DNA of 64,000 nucleotides from Streptomyces sp. NBC_01408 (lineage in GTDB: Bacteria > Actinomycetota > Actinomycetes > Streptomycetales > Streptomycetaceae): contig NZ_JAPEPJ010000002.1 of the NCBI RefSeq assembly GCF_026340255.1, forward strand, positions 1,178,001 to 1,242,000. Reading direction: 5' to 3'. Under the pieces are notes generated by a model that was not told the DNA's origin, searched no databases, and saw only the letters and a program-made list of their open reading frames with translations. How positions within the stretch are numbered: the first letter of the stretch is position 1; each line of letters begins with the position of its first letter. Shown here piece after piece: positions 1 to 7,912 of this stretch. The translations under genes were made by a program, and so were the position numbers.

Positions 1-723
1 ACGAACAAGGCCGAGGTGGAGAAGCAGCTCAAGGTCACCACCTCGAACAACACCGAGGGCTCCTGGGGCTGGATGAAGGACTACTCCGGCAACGACCGCG
101 TCGACTGGCGGCCCAAGGAGTACTGGAAGTCCGGCACCGACGTGAAGGTCGACATGAACCTGAACGGCGTGGACTCCGGCAAGGGCGGCGGCCTGTTCGC
201 CCGGGACTACAACACCGAGTTCAAGATCGGCAAGGACCGGCGGATCGAGGTCAGCCTCGACGCGAAGAAGATGTCGGTGACCGAGGACGGCCAGGCGCTC
301 AAGACGATCCCGGTCTCGGCGGGCACTCCCGGCGGCAAGAAGGCCTCCTGGTCCGGGAAGATGGTGATCATGACGAAGGAGGGCACCATCCGGATGGACT
401 CCCAGACGGTGGGCCTGGACGACGCCTACGACAAGATGGTCGACTACTCGATGCGGCTCACCTGGTCCGGCATGTACGCGCATGCCGCACCGTGGAACGC
501 CGGCAGCTTCGGCCGCGCCAACACCAGTTCGGGCTGCGTGGGGATGAGCGACGGCGACGCGAAGGACTTCTTCGCGCAGTCCCAGATCGGCGACCCCTTC
601 GAGGTGGTCGGCGGGGGCTCGAAGGGCAACGCCGAGCTGGGCAACGGCTACGGCGAGTGGAACCTGTCCTGGGACGACTGGAAGGCCAAGAGCGCGCTGA
701 CCGGCGGCGCCCAGAGCGGCTGA
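1..723 (+). CDS. L,D-transpeptidase (YkuD domain), 5' truncated
   Basis: Only the C-terminal 240 residues are present; the frame is open to the window edge, so the signal sequence and start lie upstream. The YkuD catalytic signature is visible near the end: a His in YAHAAPW followed by SSGCVGMS with the nucleophile Cys. Such enzymes make 3-3 cross-links in peptidoglycan outside the membrane by acting on the third residue of stem peptides. The N-terminal part before residue 90 fits the Ig-like domain seen in actinobacterial Ldt proteins. The residue after the catalytic Cys differs from the common GCI/GCL form but fits the fold. A GTG in frame at 16 is unlikely to be the true start because similarity continues upstream of it. 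Confidence 0.88.
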   Translation, partial: TNKAEVEKQLKVTTSNNTEGSWGWMKDYSGNDRVDWRPKEYWKSGTDVKVDMNLNGVDSGKGGGLFARDYNTEFKIGKDRRIEVSLDAKKMSVTEDGQALKTIPVSAGTPGGKKASWSGKMVIMTKEGTIRMDSQTVGLDDAYDKMVDYSMRLTWSGMYAHAAPWNAGSFGRANTSSGCVGMSDGDAKDFFAQSQIGDPFEVVGGGSKGNAELGNGYGEWNLSWDDWKAKSALTGGAQSG

Positions 724-750
724 AGGCCGGCCGCCGGCCCGCCCCTCGAC

Positions 751-807
751 TTGACTCTTGTTCAATTGTTACCAGTACGTAACTTACTGGCGGGTTACCT
801 CCAGTAA
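751..807 (+). promoter_or_regulatory. Promoter region with repeated TTACTGG/CCAGTAA half-sites
   Basis: A -35-like TTGACT lies at 751-756. Downstream are CCAGTA (772-777), TTACTGG (784-790) and CCAGTAA (801-807), which form two overlapping inverted repeats, plus GTTAC-N6-GTAAC (768-783). The cluster ends 58 bases before the ATG of the secreted hydrolase at 866. The symmetry suggests an operator for a dimeric regulator of TetR or GntR type. The regulator is not identifiable from this window. Confidence 0.45.
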
Positions 808-865
808 GGCCCTCCCGTTACCGTCGGGTCACTTTGACACCCCCGGCGTACGCGAGGAGTGACCG

Positions 866-2461
866 ATGGAACGCACCACCACCGCCGCGGCCGTGGCAGC
901 TCTGCTGGCGGCAGCCGCCCTGGGCCTGGCCCCCCACCAGGCACAGGCGGCTCCCGCACCCGCCGCCGTCGTCGGCGCAGCGGCCCCGGCCGCTTCCCCG
1001 GAACTGCGCTTCCACGACATTCCGGGCTCCGGCGGCATCACCCTCAAGGGCAACGTCTTCACGCCGGCCGACGCCGTGGACGGCCGGAAGTACCCGCTGA
1101 TCGTGCTGCCCACCAGCTGGGGCATGCCGCAGATCGAATACATCGCCCAGGCCAAGAAGCTCGCCGACTCCGGCTACGTCGTGGTCAGTTACACCTCCCG
1201 GGGCTTCTGGCTCTCCGGCGGCGAGATCGAGGTGGCCGGCCCGCCGGACATCGCCGACGTCTCCGCCGTCATCGACTGGGCCCTCGCCCACACCCCCGCC
1301 GACGCGGACCGCATCGGGCTGGGCGGGGTCTCGTACGGCGCGGGCATCAGCCTGCTGGCCTCCGCGCACGACCCGCGCATCAAGGCCGTGGTCGCGCTCA
1401 GCGGCTGGGCCGACCTCATCGAGTCCATCTACTCCGGCCGCACCCAGCACCTCCAGGCGGCCGGGATGCTCGGCGCCGCCGGCTATCTCACCGGCCGGCC
1501 CGGCCCCGAACTCCAGGCACTCCTCGGCGACTTCCTCGGCTCCCGGCTGGACCGGGAGCCGCAGATGATCGAGTGGGGGAAGAAGCGGTCCGCCGCCGAG
1601 AAGGTGGACCGGATCAACGCCAACGGCGCCGCGATCATGCTGGGCAACGCCTGGGGCGACACGATCTTCCCGCCCAACCAGTACGCGGAGTTCTTCGAGA
1701 AGCTCACCGGCCCCAAGCGCCTGGAGTTCCGCCCCGGCGACCACGCCACCGCCGAGGCCTCCGGCCTGCTCGGCCTGCCCAACGACACCTGGACCAACGC
1801 CCACCGCTGGTTCGACCGCTACCTCAAGGGCGAGCGCAACGGGATCGACACCGAGGCCCCCGTCCAGCTGAAGTCCCGCAGCACCGACGGCTACGAGGGC
1901 TACGCCGACTGGAAGTCGGTCGGCTCCGCAGGCTCCGAGAGACTCGCGCTCTCCGACAGCGAGCACCTCTTCGCCAATGTCGACTCCGGCGCCAACGGCG
2001 GCATCCTCTTCCTCTCCAGCATCCTCGACCAGTTCGCCAAGGCTCCCCCGGCCGCCTCGATACCGCTCCTCCCCCGCGCCTTCGCCGCCGTCTGGCAGTC
2101 CGGTCGCTACGAGGAGGCCCGGCACGTGCGGGGCACGGTGAAACTGCACACCACCGTCACGCCCACCAAGGCCGACGGCACCTTCGTCGCGTACCTCTAC
2201 GACGTCGGCCCGCTGGGCATCGGCAAACTGGTCAGCAACGCCCCGTACACCTTCCACGGCAAGACCCCCGGGCAGGCCTTCGGCGTGGACCTGGAGCTCT
2301 TCTCCACCGCCTACGACGTACCCGCGGGCCACCGGCTCGCACTCGTCATCGACACCGTCGACCCGCTCTACATCGAGCACAACCCCACCGGCGCGCAGCT
2401 GACCTTCTCCTCACCGCGCACCGATCCTTCGTACGTCTCGGTTCCGCTGCGCGAGCAGTGA
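866..2461 (+). CDS. Secreted CocE/NonD-family alpha/beta hydrolase
   Basis: The protein has 531 residues, with a signal peptide (Ala-rich hydrophobic core at residues 7-22, likely cleavage near AQA at 26-29). The catalytic triad is visible: nucleophile Ser156 in GGVSYGAG, Asp265 in NAWGDTIFPP and His293 in PGDHATAE. The region after about residue 340 fits the jelly-roll C-terminal domain of X-prolyl dipeptidyl-peptidase/CocE enzymes. These hydrolyse acyl-ester or acyl-peptide bonds; the substrate cannot be read from sequence. GAGGAG at 854-859 sets the ATG at 866. The gene stands alone and converges on the glutamate transporter operon. Family assignment is firm, substrate unknown. Confidence 0.85.
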   Translation: MERTTTAAAVAALLAAAALGLAPHQAQAAPAPAAVVGAAAPAASPELRFHDIPGSGGITLKGNVFTPADAVDGRKYPLIVLPTSWGMPQIEYIAQAKKLADSGYVVVSYTSRGFWLSGGEIEVAGPPDIADVSAVIDWALAHTPADADRIGLGGVSYGAGISLLASAHDPRIKAVVALSGWADLIESIYSGRTQHLQAAGMLGAAGYLTGRPGPELQALLGDFLGSRLDREPQMIEWGKKRSAAEKVDRINANGAAIMLGNAWGDTIFPPNQYAEFFEKLTGPKRLEFRPGDHATAEASGLLGLPNDTWTNAHRWFDRYLKGERNGIDTEAPVQLKSRSTDGYEGYADWKSVGSAGSERLALSDSEHLFANVDSGANGGILFLSSILDQFAKAPPAASIPLLPRAFAAVWQSGRYEEARHVRGTVKLHTTVTPTKADGTFVAYLYDVGPLGIGKLVSNAPYTFHGKTPGQAFGVDLELFSTAYDVPAGHRLALVIDTVDPLYIEHNPTGAQLTFSSPRTDPSYVSVPLREQ

Positions 2462-2497
2462 TCCACGGCTGCTGCCGGGCGGGACGGCTCCTGTGAG

Positions 2498-3376
2498 CTA
2501 CCTCCCCGGCAGCACCGTCCCCGGTTCGGCGGGGGCCACCTCGACCGCCTTGGTCTTGTAGCTGCGCCGCTCCCGTCTGGCCACCCAGGTGGCGAACCAG
2601 GAGAGCAGCATGCACATCCCGATGTAGATGGGAGAGATGATCATCACGACGGGGATGAAGGGCAGGTCGTAGTCGAGGTTCGAGGCGATCAGTTTGCCCG
2701 CGTGCAGGAACTCCTCGTAGGTGATCAGGTAGCCGAGCGAGGTGTCCTTCAGTGCCACCACCAGCTGGCTGATGATGGTGGGCAGCATCGCGCGGACCGC
2801 CTGCGGGGCGAGGACGTAGGTCATCACCTGCGTCTTGCGCATGCCGAGCGCGTACGCCGCCTCGCGCTGCCCCTTGTCCACCGCGTTGACGCCGGTGCGG
2901 AAGACCTCGGCCAGCACGGAGCCGTTGTACAGGGTCAGGCCCGCCACCAGCGCGGGCAGCGGCTGGACCTTCAGCGCGACGAAGATGAAGAAGATCATCA
3001 CCAGCACCGGCATGGCCCGGAAGAACTCCACGAACAGCGTGGCCAGCCAGCGCACCGGCCGGTGGACCGAGAGCCGGCCGGTGGCGAGCACCGCGCCGAG
3101 CAGGAGGGAGAGCACCGAGGCGTACGCGAAGGCCTTGAGGGTGTTGCCCAGGCCCCTGAGCACGAGCTCCTGGATGCCCGCGTAGGTGAAGGGGCTCCAC
3201 TTGGTGGCGGTGAACTGGTTCGTGTCGAAGAGCAGGTAGAGCAGCCAGCCGGCCAGGGCCAGGATCACCACCGTGGAGGCGATCCCGTAGAGGAAGTGCC
3301 GGCGCTGGGCCCGCGGGCCGGGGATGTCGTAGAGGGCGGTGGACTCCGTGTCCCCGTGGAGCGCGTGCGCGGTCAT
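2498..3376 (-). CDS. gluD: Glutamate-type amino acid ABC transporter permease 2
   Basis: This is a 292-residue His/Glu/Gln/Arg/opine-type permease. An N-terminal tail of about 30 residues precedes TM1 (FLYGIASTVVILALAGWLLY); further hydrophobic segments follow, with the ATPase-contact loop in the form EAAYALGMRKTQVMTYVLAPQA. The ATG overlaps the stop of the preceding permease gene as ATGA, indicating translational coupling. It is the last gene of a four-gene operon in the order ATPase, binding protein, permease, permease, as in the actinobacterial glutamate system gluABCD. The symbol is given by order and family; glutamate specificity is inferred. Confidence 0.85.
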   Translation of the reverse strand: MTAHALHGDTESTALYDIPGPRAQRRHFLYGIASTVVILALAGWLLYLLFDTNQFTATKWSPFTYAGIQELVLRGLGNTLKAFAYASVLSLLLGAVLATGRLSVHRPVRWLATLFVEFFRAMPVLVMIFFIFVALKVQPLPALVAGLTLYNGSVLAEVFRTGVNAVDKGQREAAYALGMRKTQVMTYVLAPQAVRAMLPTIISQLVVALKDTSLGYLITYEEFLHAGKLIASNLDYDLPFIPVVMIISPIYIGMCMLLSWFATWVARRERRSYKTKAVEVAPAEPGTVLPGR

Positions 3377-4017
3377 CGGGCGACTCCGTAGCGCTTTTCC
3401 AGCACGTTGAAGAGCGCGCTGATGGACAGGGTGATGATCAGGTAGCCGACGGCGATCCAGACGAAGGTCCAGATGATGTTGTAGCCCAGCTCGCTGAGGG
3501 TCTTGTAGGTCCCGAGCAGCTCGTTGACGCTGAAGGCGCCGGCGATGGCGGAGTTCTTGGCCAGCGCGATCAAGGTGGAGCCGATGGGCGGGATGACGGA
3601 GCGGAAGGCCTGCGGGAGGACCACCGCGCCCAGGGTCTGGTCGAAGGTCATGCCGAGGCTGCGGGCGGCCTCGCCCTGGCCCTTGGGCACGGTGTTGATG
3701 CCCGAGCGCAGCGCCTCGCAGATGAAGGCGGAGGTGTAGCACCCCAGCGCCAGGACGGCGAAGACCTCGAAGGGCAGGACCAGGCCGAAGCGGGGCAGGC
3801 CCAGCAGGACGGCGAAGAAGAGCAGGGTCAGCGGGGTGTTGCGCAGCACGGTCACCCAGACCGTGCCGAAGACCCGCAACGAGCCGATGGGCGCGACCCG
3901 GAAGGAGGCCATCACGAAGCCCAGGACCAGGGCGAGCAGGGAGGCGTAGACGGTCAGTTCGACGGTGCCGAGGAATCCCTTCCCGTAGATCGCGAAGTTC
4001 TCGGTGAGTACGTACAT
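3373..4017 (-). CDS. gluC: Glutamate-type amino acid ABC transporter permease 1
   Basis: The 214-residue permease has an HEQRo-type membrane domain starting almost at the N-terminus. The EAA loop is EAARSLGMTFDQTLGAVVLP, the contact with the ATPase. Hydrophobic segments lie near residues 15-40, 55-80, 85-105 and 175-205. It begins 16 bases after the binding-protein gene and overlaps the next permease by 4 bases. Together the two permeases form the heterodimeric channel of the importer. Length and motifs are normal for the family. Confidence 0.87.
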   Translation of the reverse strand: MYVLTENFAIYGKGFLGTVELTVYASLLALVLGFVMASFRVAPIGSLRVFGTVWVTVLRNTPLTLLFFAVLLGLPRFGLVLPFEVFAVLALGCYTSAFICEALRSGINTVPKGQGEAARSLGMTFDQTLGAVVLPQAFRSVIPPIGSTLIALAKNSAIAGAFSVNELLGTYKTLSELGYNIIWTFVWIAVGYLIITLSISALFNVLEKRYGVAR

Positions 4018-4033
4018 GGCGGTGCCCTCTCCC

Positions 4034-5017
4034 TCAGCTCGCCGGGTAGCGGTCGATGGCGGGCGGCGTCGGGGCGGGCTCGCCGGAGAGGCCGAGCGTG
4101 GCCTCGTAGGCCTTCTGCCAGTTGCCGTTCTTCTCCTGCGCCTCCAGGGCGTCGTCGAGGGCGAAGCGCAGGGCGTTGTCGCCGCGCGGGACGCCGATGC
4201 CGTAGGGCTCCTCGGAGAAGGGCTTGCCGACCACCTTGAGCTCCTCGGGGACCTTGGCCGCGTAGCCCAGGAGGATGGAGTCGTCGGTGGAGACGGCGTC
4301 GACCTGGAGGGTGAGCAGGTTGTCCACGCAGACCGAGTAGGTGTCGTAGGCGACGAGGACGGCCTCCGGGTACTCCCGCTGGAGCCGCTGGTACGGGGTG
4401 GAGCCCGCGGCCGAGCAGACCTTCTTGCCCGCGAGGTCCTCGGGGCCCTTGATGTCCTCCTCGTCCTTGCGGACCAGCAGGGACTGGCCGGCCATGAAGT
4501 AGGGGCCGGCGAAGCCGACCTGCTTCTTGCGGTTGTCGTTGATCGTGTAGGTGCCGACGTAGTAGTCGATCTGGCCGTTCTGCAGGGCCGTCTCGCGGTT
4601 GGCGGAGGCGATGGTCTTGAACTCGATCGTCTTGGGGTCGAAGCCGAGCGAGGCCGACATCATCTTGGCGATCTCGATGTCGAAGCCGGAGTAGCGGCCG
4701 CTCGCCGGGTCCTTCTCCCCCATGTACGGCTGGTCCTCCTTGGCGCCGACCACGAGGTGACCGCGGCGCTTGGCCCGCTCCCAGGTGGGCGAGTCGGGCA
4801 GCCGGAAGCCGGTGTCGACCTGGTAGACGGGCAGGTCCTCGGGCTGCGGCCCCTTGACCGGGGGGCTGCCGGGCTTGCCGCAGCCGACCGCTGCGGCGAG
4901 CAGGACCAGGACGAGGGCGAGGGCGCGTACGAGGGCGGGCGCGAGAGCCCGGGCGGGAGCGGGGGCCAGGGCGTGTGCAGGGGCCAGGGCGGGGGCGGGA
5001 GCAGGGGCGGGGATCAT
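4034..5017 (-). CDS. gluB: Glutamate-binding lipoprotein of ABC transporter
   Basis: The 327-residue protein carries a family-3 solute-binding domain (from VYQVDTGF to the end). A lipobox-like LAAAVGC at about residues 40-46 would give a lipid-anchored protein on the outer face of the membrane. GRYSGFDIEIAKMM and the paired YYVGTYTINDNRKK segment are typical of polar amino acid binders. The stretch before the lipobox is odd: it is a degenerate Ala-Pro-Leu repeat starting MIPAPAPAPALAPA, much longer than a normal lipoprotein n-region. ATG at 5017 is the only plausible start, 12 bases after gluA. Confidence 0.87.
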   Translation of the reverse strand: MIPAPAPAPALAPAHALAPAPARALAPALVRALALVLVLLAAAVGCGKPGSPPVKGPQPEDLPVYQVDTGFRLPDSPTWERAKRRGHLVVGAKEDQPYMGEKDPASGRYSGFDIEIAKMMSASLGFDPKTIEFKTIASANRETALQNGQIDYYVGTYTINDNRKKQVGFAGPYFMAGQSLLVRKDEEDIKGPEDLAGKKVCSAAGSTPYQRLQREYPEAVLVAYDTYSVCVDNLLTLQVDAVSTDDSILLGYAAKVPEELKVVGKPFSEEPYGIGVPRGDNALRFALDDALEAQEKNGNWQKAYEATLGLSGEPAPTPPAIDRYPAS

Positions 5018-5029
5018 CGGGCGGCCCCC

Positions 5030-5773
<744 letters not shown>

Positions 5774-5797
5774 GCGCTGCCCTGCCCACTTGTCGGT

Positions 5798-5851
5798 GTG
5801 TCGAGGTCAGCGCAAACTATCCAGCCCCGGAAGGGGACTTCACCTCGACAC
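5798..5851 (-). promoter_or_regulatory. Inverted repeat upstream of gluA
   Basis: GTGTCGAGGT at 5798-5807 and ACCTCGACAC at 5842-5851 form a perfect 10-bp inverted repeat with a 34-base centre, 25 bases before the gluA start. It lies in the only intergenic space that can hold the operon promoter, so it may be an operator or a leader hairpin. No regulator is encoded next to it. Confidence 0.35.
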
Positions 5852-5890
5852 GCCTAAAGGGGACATAAAGCTCATCGCGCCGTACGGGAA

Positions 5891-6331
5891 TCAGCCTTCG
5901 GAGGCCTCCGCGTACGCCTGGCTGAGCTCGGGGGACCCCGTCATCGCCCAGGAGACCCCCGACTCGATCACGTTCAGCTCCCGGCCCGAGGCCAGCCGGA
6001 TCACCGGCTGACCGTTGGGCCACACCTGCCAGCCGGCGCCCGCGATGGTCTTGATGATCACGGTCCCGAGGTAGAAGCCCGCGTCGTTGCCCAGCCACGG
6101 CACCGCCTCGGGGTCCCGCCGCCAGCGGGGCATCAGCTGGTCGAGCTGTTCCAACGAGGCCGGGCTCTGGTCGAGTTCGAGGCCGGCCGCCCTCGCCTGG
6201 TCGCGCAGCATCTCGCACTCCGCGAACAACTCGTCGACACCCTCGGGGTCCTCCGCGAGAGCGGCGGCGAGCCCCGCACCCTGTTCCGTTTCGTGCCGGT
6301 TCAGCCACTTGTCCAGGAAAGGGATGTTCAT
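5891..6331 (-). CDS. Conserved Streptomyces protein (DUF6278-like)
   Basis: The 146-residue soluble protein begins MNIPFLDKWLNRHE. It is acidic and helical in the first half (EDPEGVDELFAECEMLRDQA); the second half holds FYLGTVIIKTIAGAGWQVWPNG. I recall this as a DUF6278-type family of unknown function; the match is from memory. There are no signal sequence, membrane segments or recognisable catalytic residues. ATG at 6331 fits because the upstream part of the frame has codon use unlike coding sequence. It is transcribed alone between exonuclease III and the glutamate operon. Confidence 0.7.
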   Translation of the reverse strand: MNIPFLDKWLNRHETEQGAGLAAALAEDPEGVDELFAECEMLRDQARAAGLELDQSPASLEQLDQLMPRWRRDPEAVPWLGNDAGFYLGTVIIKTIAGAGWQVWPNGQPVIRLASGRELNVIESGVSWAMTGSPELSQAYAEASEG

Positions 6332-6426
6332 ACCGCCCAGCCTTGCACCAGGATCCCCGGCTGGCCACAGGGCGCGCCTGGATCGGCCCGAGCCGGTCGC
6401 GTCCGCCCGGACACGGCCTACGGGGC

Positions 6427-7221
6427 CTACGGGGCCTGCGGGTCCAGGTCCAGGTCCACGACGACCGGGGCGTGGTCGGAGGCACCCTTGCCCTTGCGCT
6501 CCTCGCGGTCCACATAGGCGTCGGTCACGGCCTTGGCGAAGGGCTCGTTGCCGAACACCAGGTCGATGCGCATGCCCCTGTTCTTGGGGAAGGCGAGCAT
6601 GCGGTAGTCCCAGAACGTGTAGGCGCGGTCGTACTTGAGCGCGCGCGGCAGCACCTCGGTGAGCCCGGCGGCGCGCAGGGCCTCCAGGGCCGCCCGCTCG
6701 GCCGGGGTCACGTGGGTGGCGCCCGCGAAGACGGCCGGGTCGTAGACGTCCTCGTCGGTCGGGGCCACGTTGAAGTCGCCGAGCACCGCGAAGGGGCGGG
6801 CGCCGGCCGCGTCCTCGGCGATCGCGGTGGTCAGGGAGCGGAACCAGTTCAGCTTGTAGCCGTAGTGGTCGTGCGCGACCTCGCGGCCGTTGGGCACGTA
6901 CACCGACCAGACGCGCACCCCGCCGCAGATCGCGGAGATCGCGCGGGGCTCCTGGACGCCCTCGTAGTCGGGCCCGCCGGGCAGCCCCGTCACCACGCCC
7001 TCCATGCCGACCTTGGAGAGCAGGGCCACGCCGTTCCACCGGCCGGTGGCGTTGACGGCCGACTCGTAGCCCAGCTCGCGCAGCTCGGCGTGCGGGAACT
7101 GCTCGGCCGAGCACTTGGTCTCCTGGATGCACAGGACATCCGTACCGGAGCTCTCCAGCCAGGCGAGCAGGCGCGGCAGCCGGGCGGTGATCGAGTTGAC
7201 GTTGTACGTGGCGATACGCAT
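6427..7221 (-). CDS. xthA: Exodeoxyribonuclease III
   Basis: This 264-residue exonuclease/endonuclease/phosphatase-fold AP endonuclease shows the expected order of active-site blocks: NVNSI, CIQETK with the metal-binding Glu, YVPNG, LGDFNVAPTDEDVY, RIDLVFG and the terminal SDHAPVV catalytic His. It removes 3' blocking groups and cuts at abasic sites in base-excision repair. The start is MRIATYNVNS at 7221; upstream in-frame codons do not belong to the fold. Length is standard. Confidence 0.92.
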   Translation of the reverse strand: MRIATYNVNSITARLPRLLAWLESSGTDVLCIQETKCSAEQFPHAELRELGYESAVNATGRWNGVALLSKVGMEGVVTGLPGGPDYEGVQEPRAISAICGGVRVWSVYVPNGREVAHDHYGYKLNWFRSLTTAIAEDAAGARPFAVLGDFNVAPTDEDVYDPAVFAGATHVTPAERAALEALRAAGLTEVLPRALKYDRAYTFWDYRMLAFPKNRGMRIDLVFGNEPFAKAVTDAYVDREERKGKGASDHAPVVVDLDLDPQAP

Positions 7222-7251
7222 GCGTCCCAACCTACCGCCCGCCACCGACAG

Positions 7252-7884
7252 TCATAGTTCGGTGCTGTCCCCGGCGGTGAGTCGGCCGTGGTCGGAGCCG
7301 CCCAGGGCGCCCAGCGCCGTGTCGTAGACCGGCCTGGCGATGTCGGACAGGTACGCGTCGTGGATGTCGAACGCGCGCCGCGGCTTGACCTCGCGGAGGT
7401 AGTCGATCACCTCGGAGACCTTGTTCCAGGGGGCGTGCACCGGGAGCATCAGGGTCTCGACCGGGGCGTCGGGCACGGTCAGCGCGTCGCCGGGGTGGAA
7501 GAGCGAACCGTCCACGAGGTAGCCGACGTTCGTGATCCGCGGCAGGTCGGGGTGGATCACCGCGTGCAGTTCGCCGTGCACCTGCACCTCGAAACCGGCC
7601 GCGGTGAAGGTGTCCCCGTGGCCCACGGTGTGCACCCGGCCGGGATAGGCGGGGGCGAGCTTCTCCGCGACACTGCGCAGGGTCCACAGGGCCGCCGCCG
7701 GATTCGCGTCGAGGGCGGCCCGCAGCCGGCCCTCCTCGAAGTGGTCGGGGTGCTCGTGCGTGACCAGCAGGGCGTCGGCGCCCAGGCCCGCGTCCGGTTC
7801 GCTGAAGGCGCCCGGGTCGATGACGAGCGTGTGCCCGTCCTTCTCCAGCTGGACGCAGGAATGCAGCCGCTTGGTGAACTTCAT
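7252..7884 (-). CDS. MBL-fold metal-dependent hydrolase
   Basis: The 210-residue metallo-beta-lactamase-fold protein of the UlaG-like group has the metal motif THEHPDHF, then GELHAVIHP, the bridging Asp in FHPGDAL and the terminal His in FDIHDAYL. These are hydrolases of unknown substrate. The N-terminal CVQLEKDGHTLVIDPGAF is typical of the group. The gene ends 30 bases before xthA starts, so the two may be co-transcribed. The TnpB-like gene ends only 28 bases upstream of its ATG, so that element has taken over its promoter region. Confidence 0.88.
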   Translation of the reverse strand: MKFTKRLHSCVQLEKDGHTLVIDPGAFSEPDAGLGADALLVTHEHPDHFEEGRLRAALDANPAAALWTLRSVAEKLAPAYPGRVHTVGHGDTFTAAGFEVQVHGELHAVIHPDLPRITNVGYLVDGSLFHPGDALTVPDAPVETLMLPVHAPWNKVSEVIDYLREVKPRRAFDIHDAYLSDIARPVYDTALGALGGSDHGRLTAGDSTEL

Positions 7885-7912
7885 GATCCCAGGCTAAGAC
7901 TTGATCCGTAAT

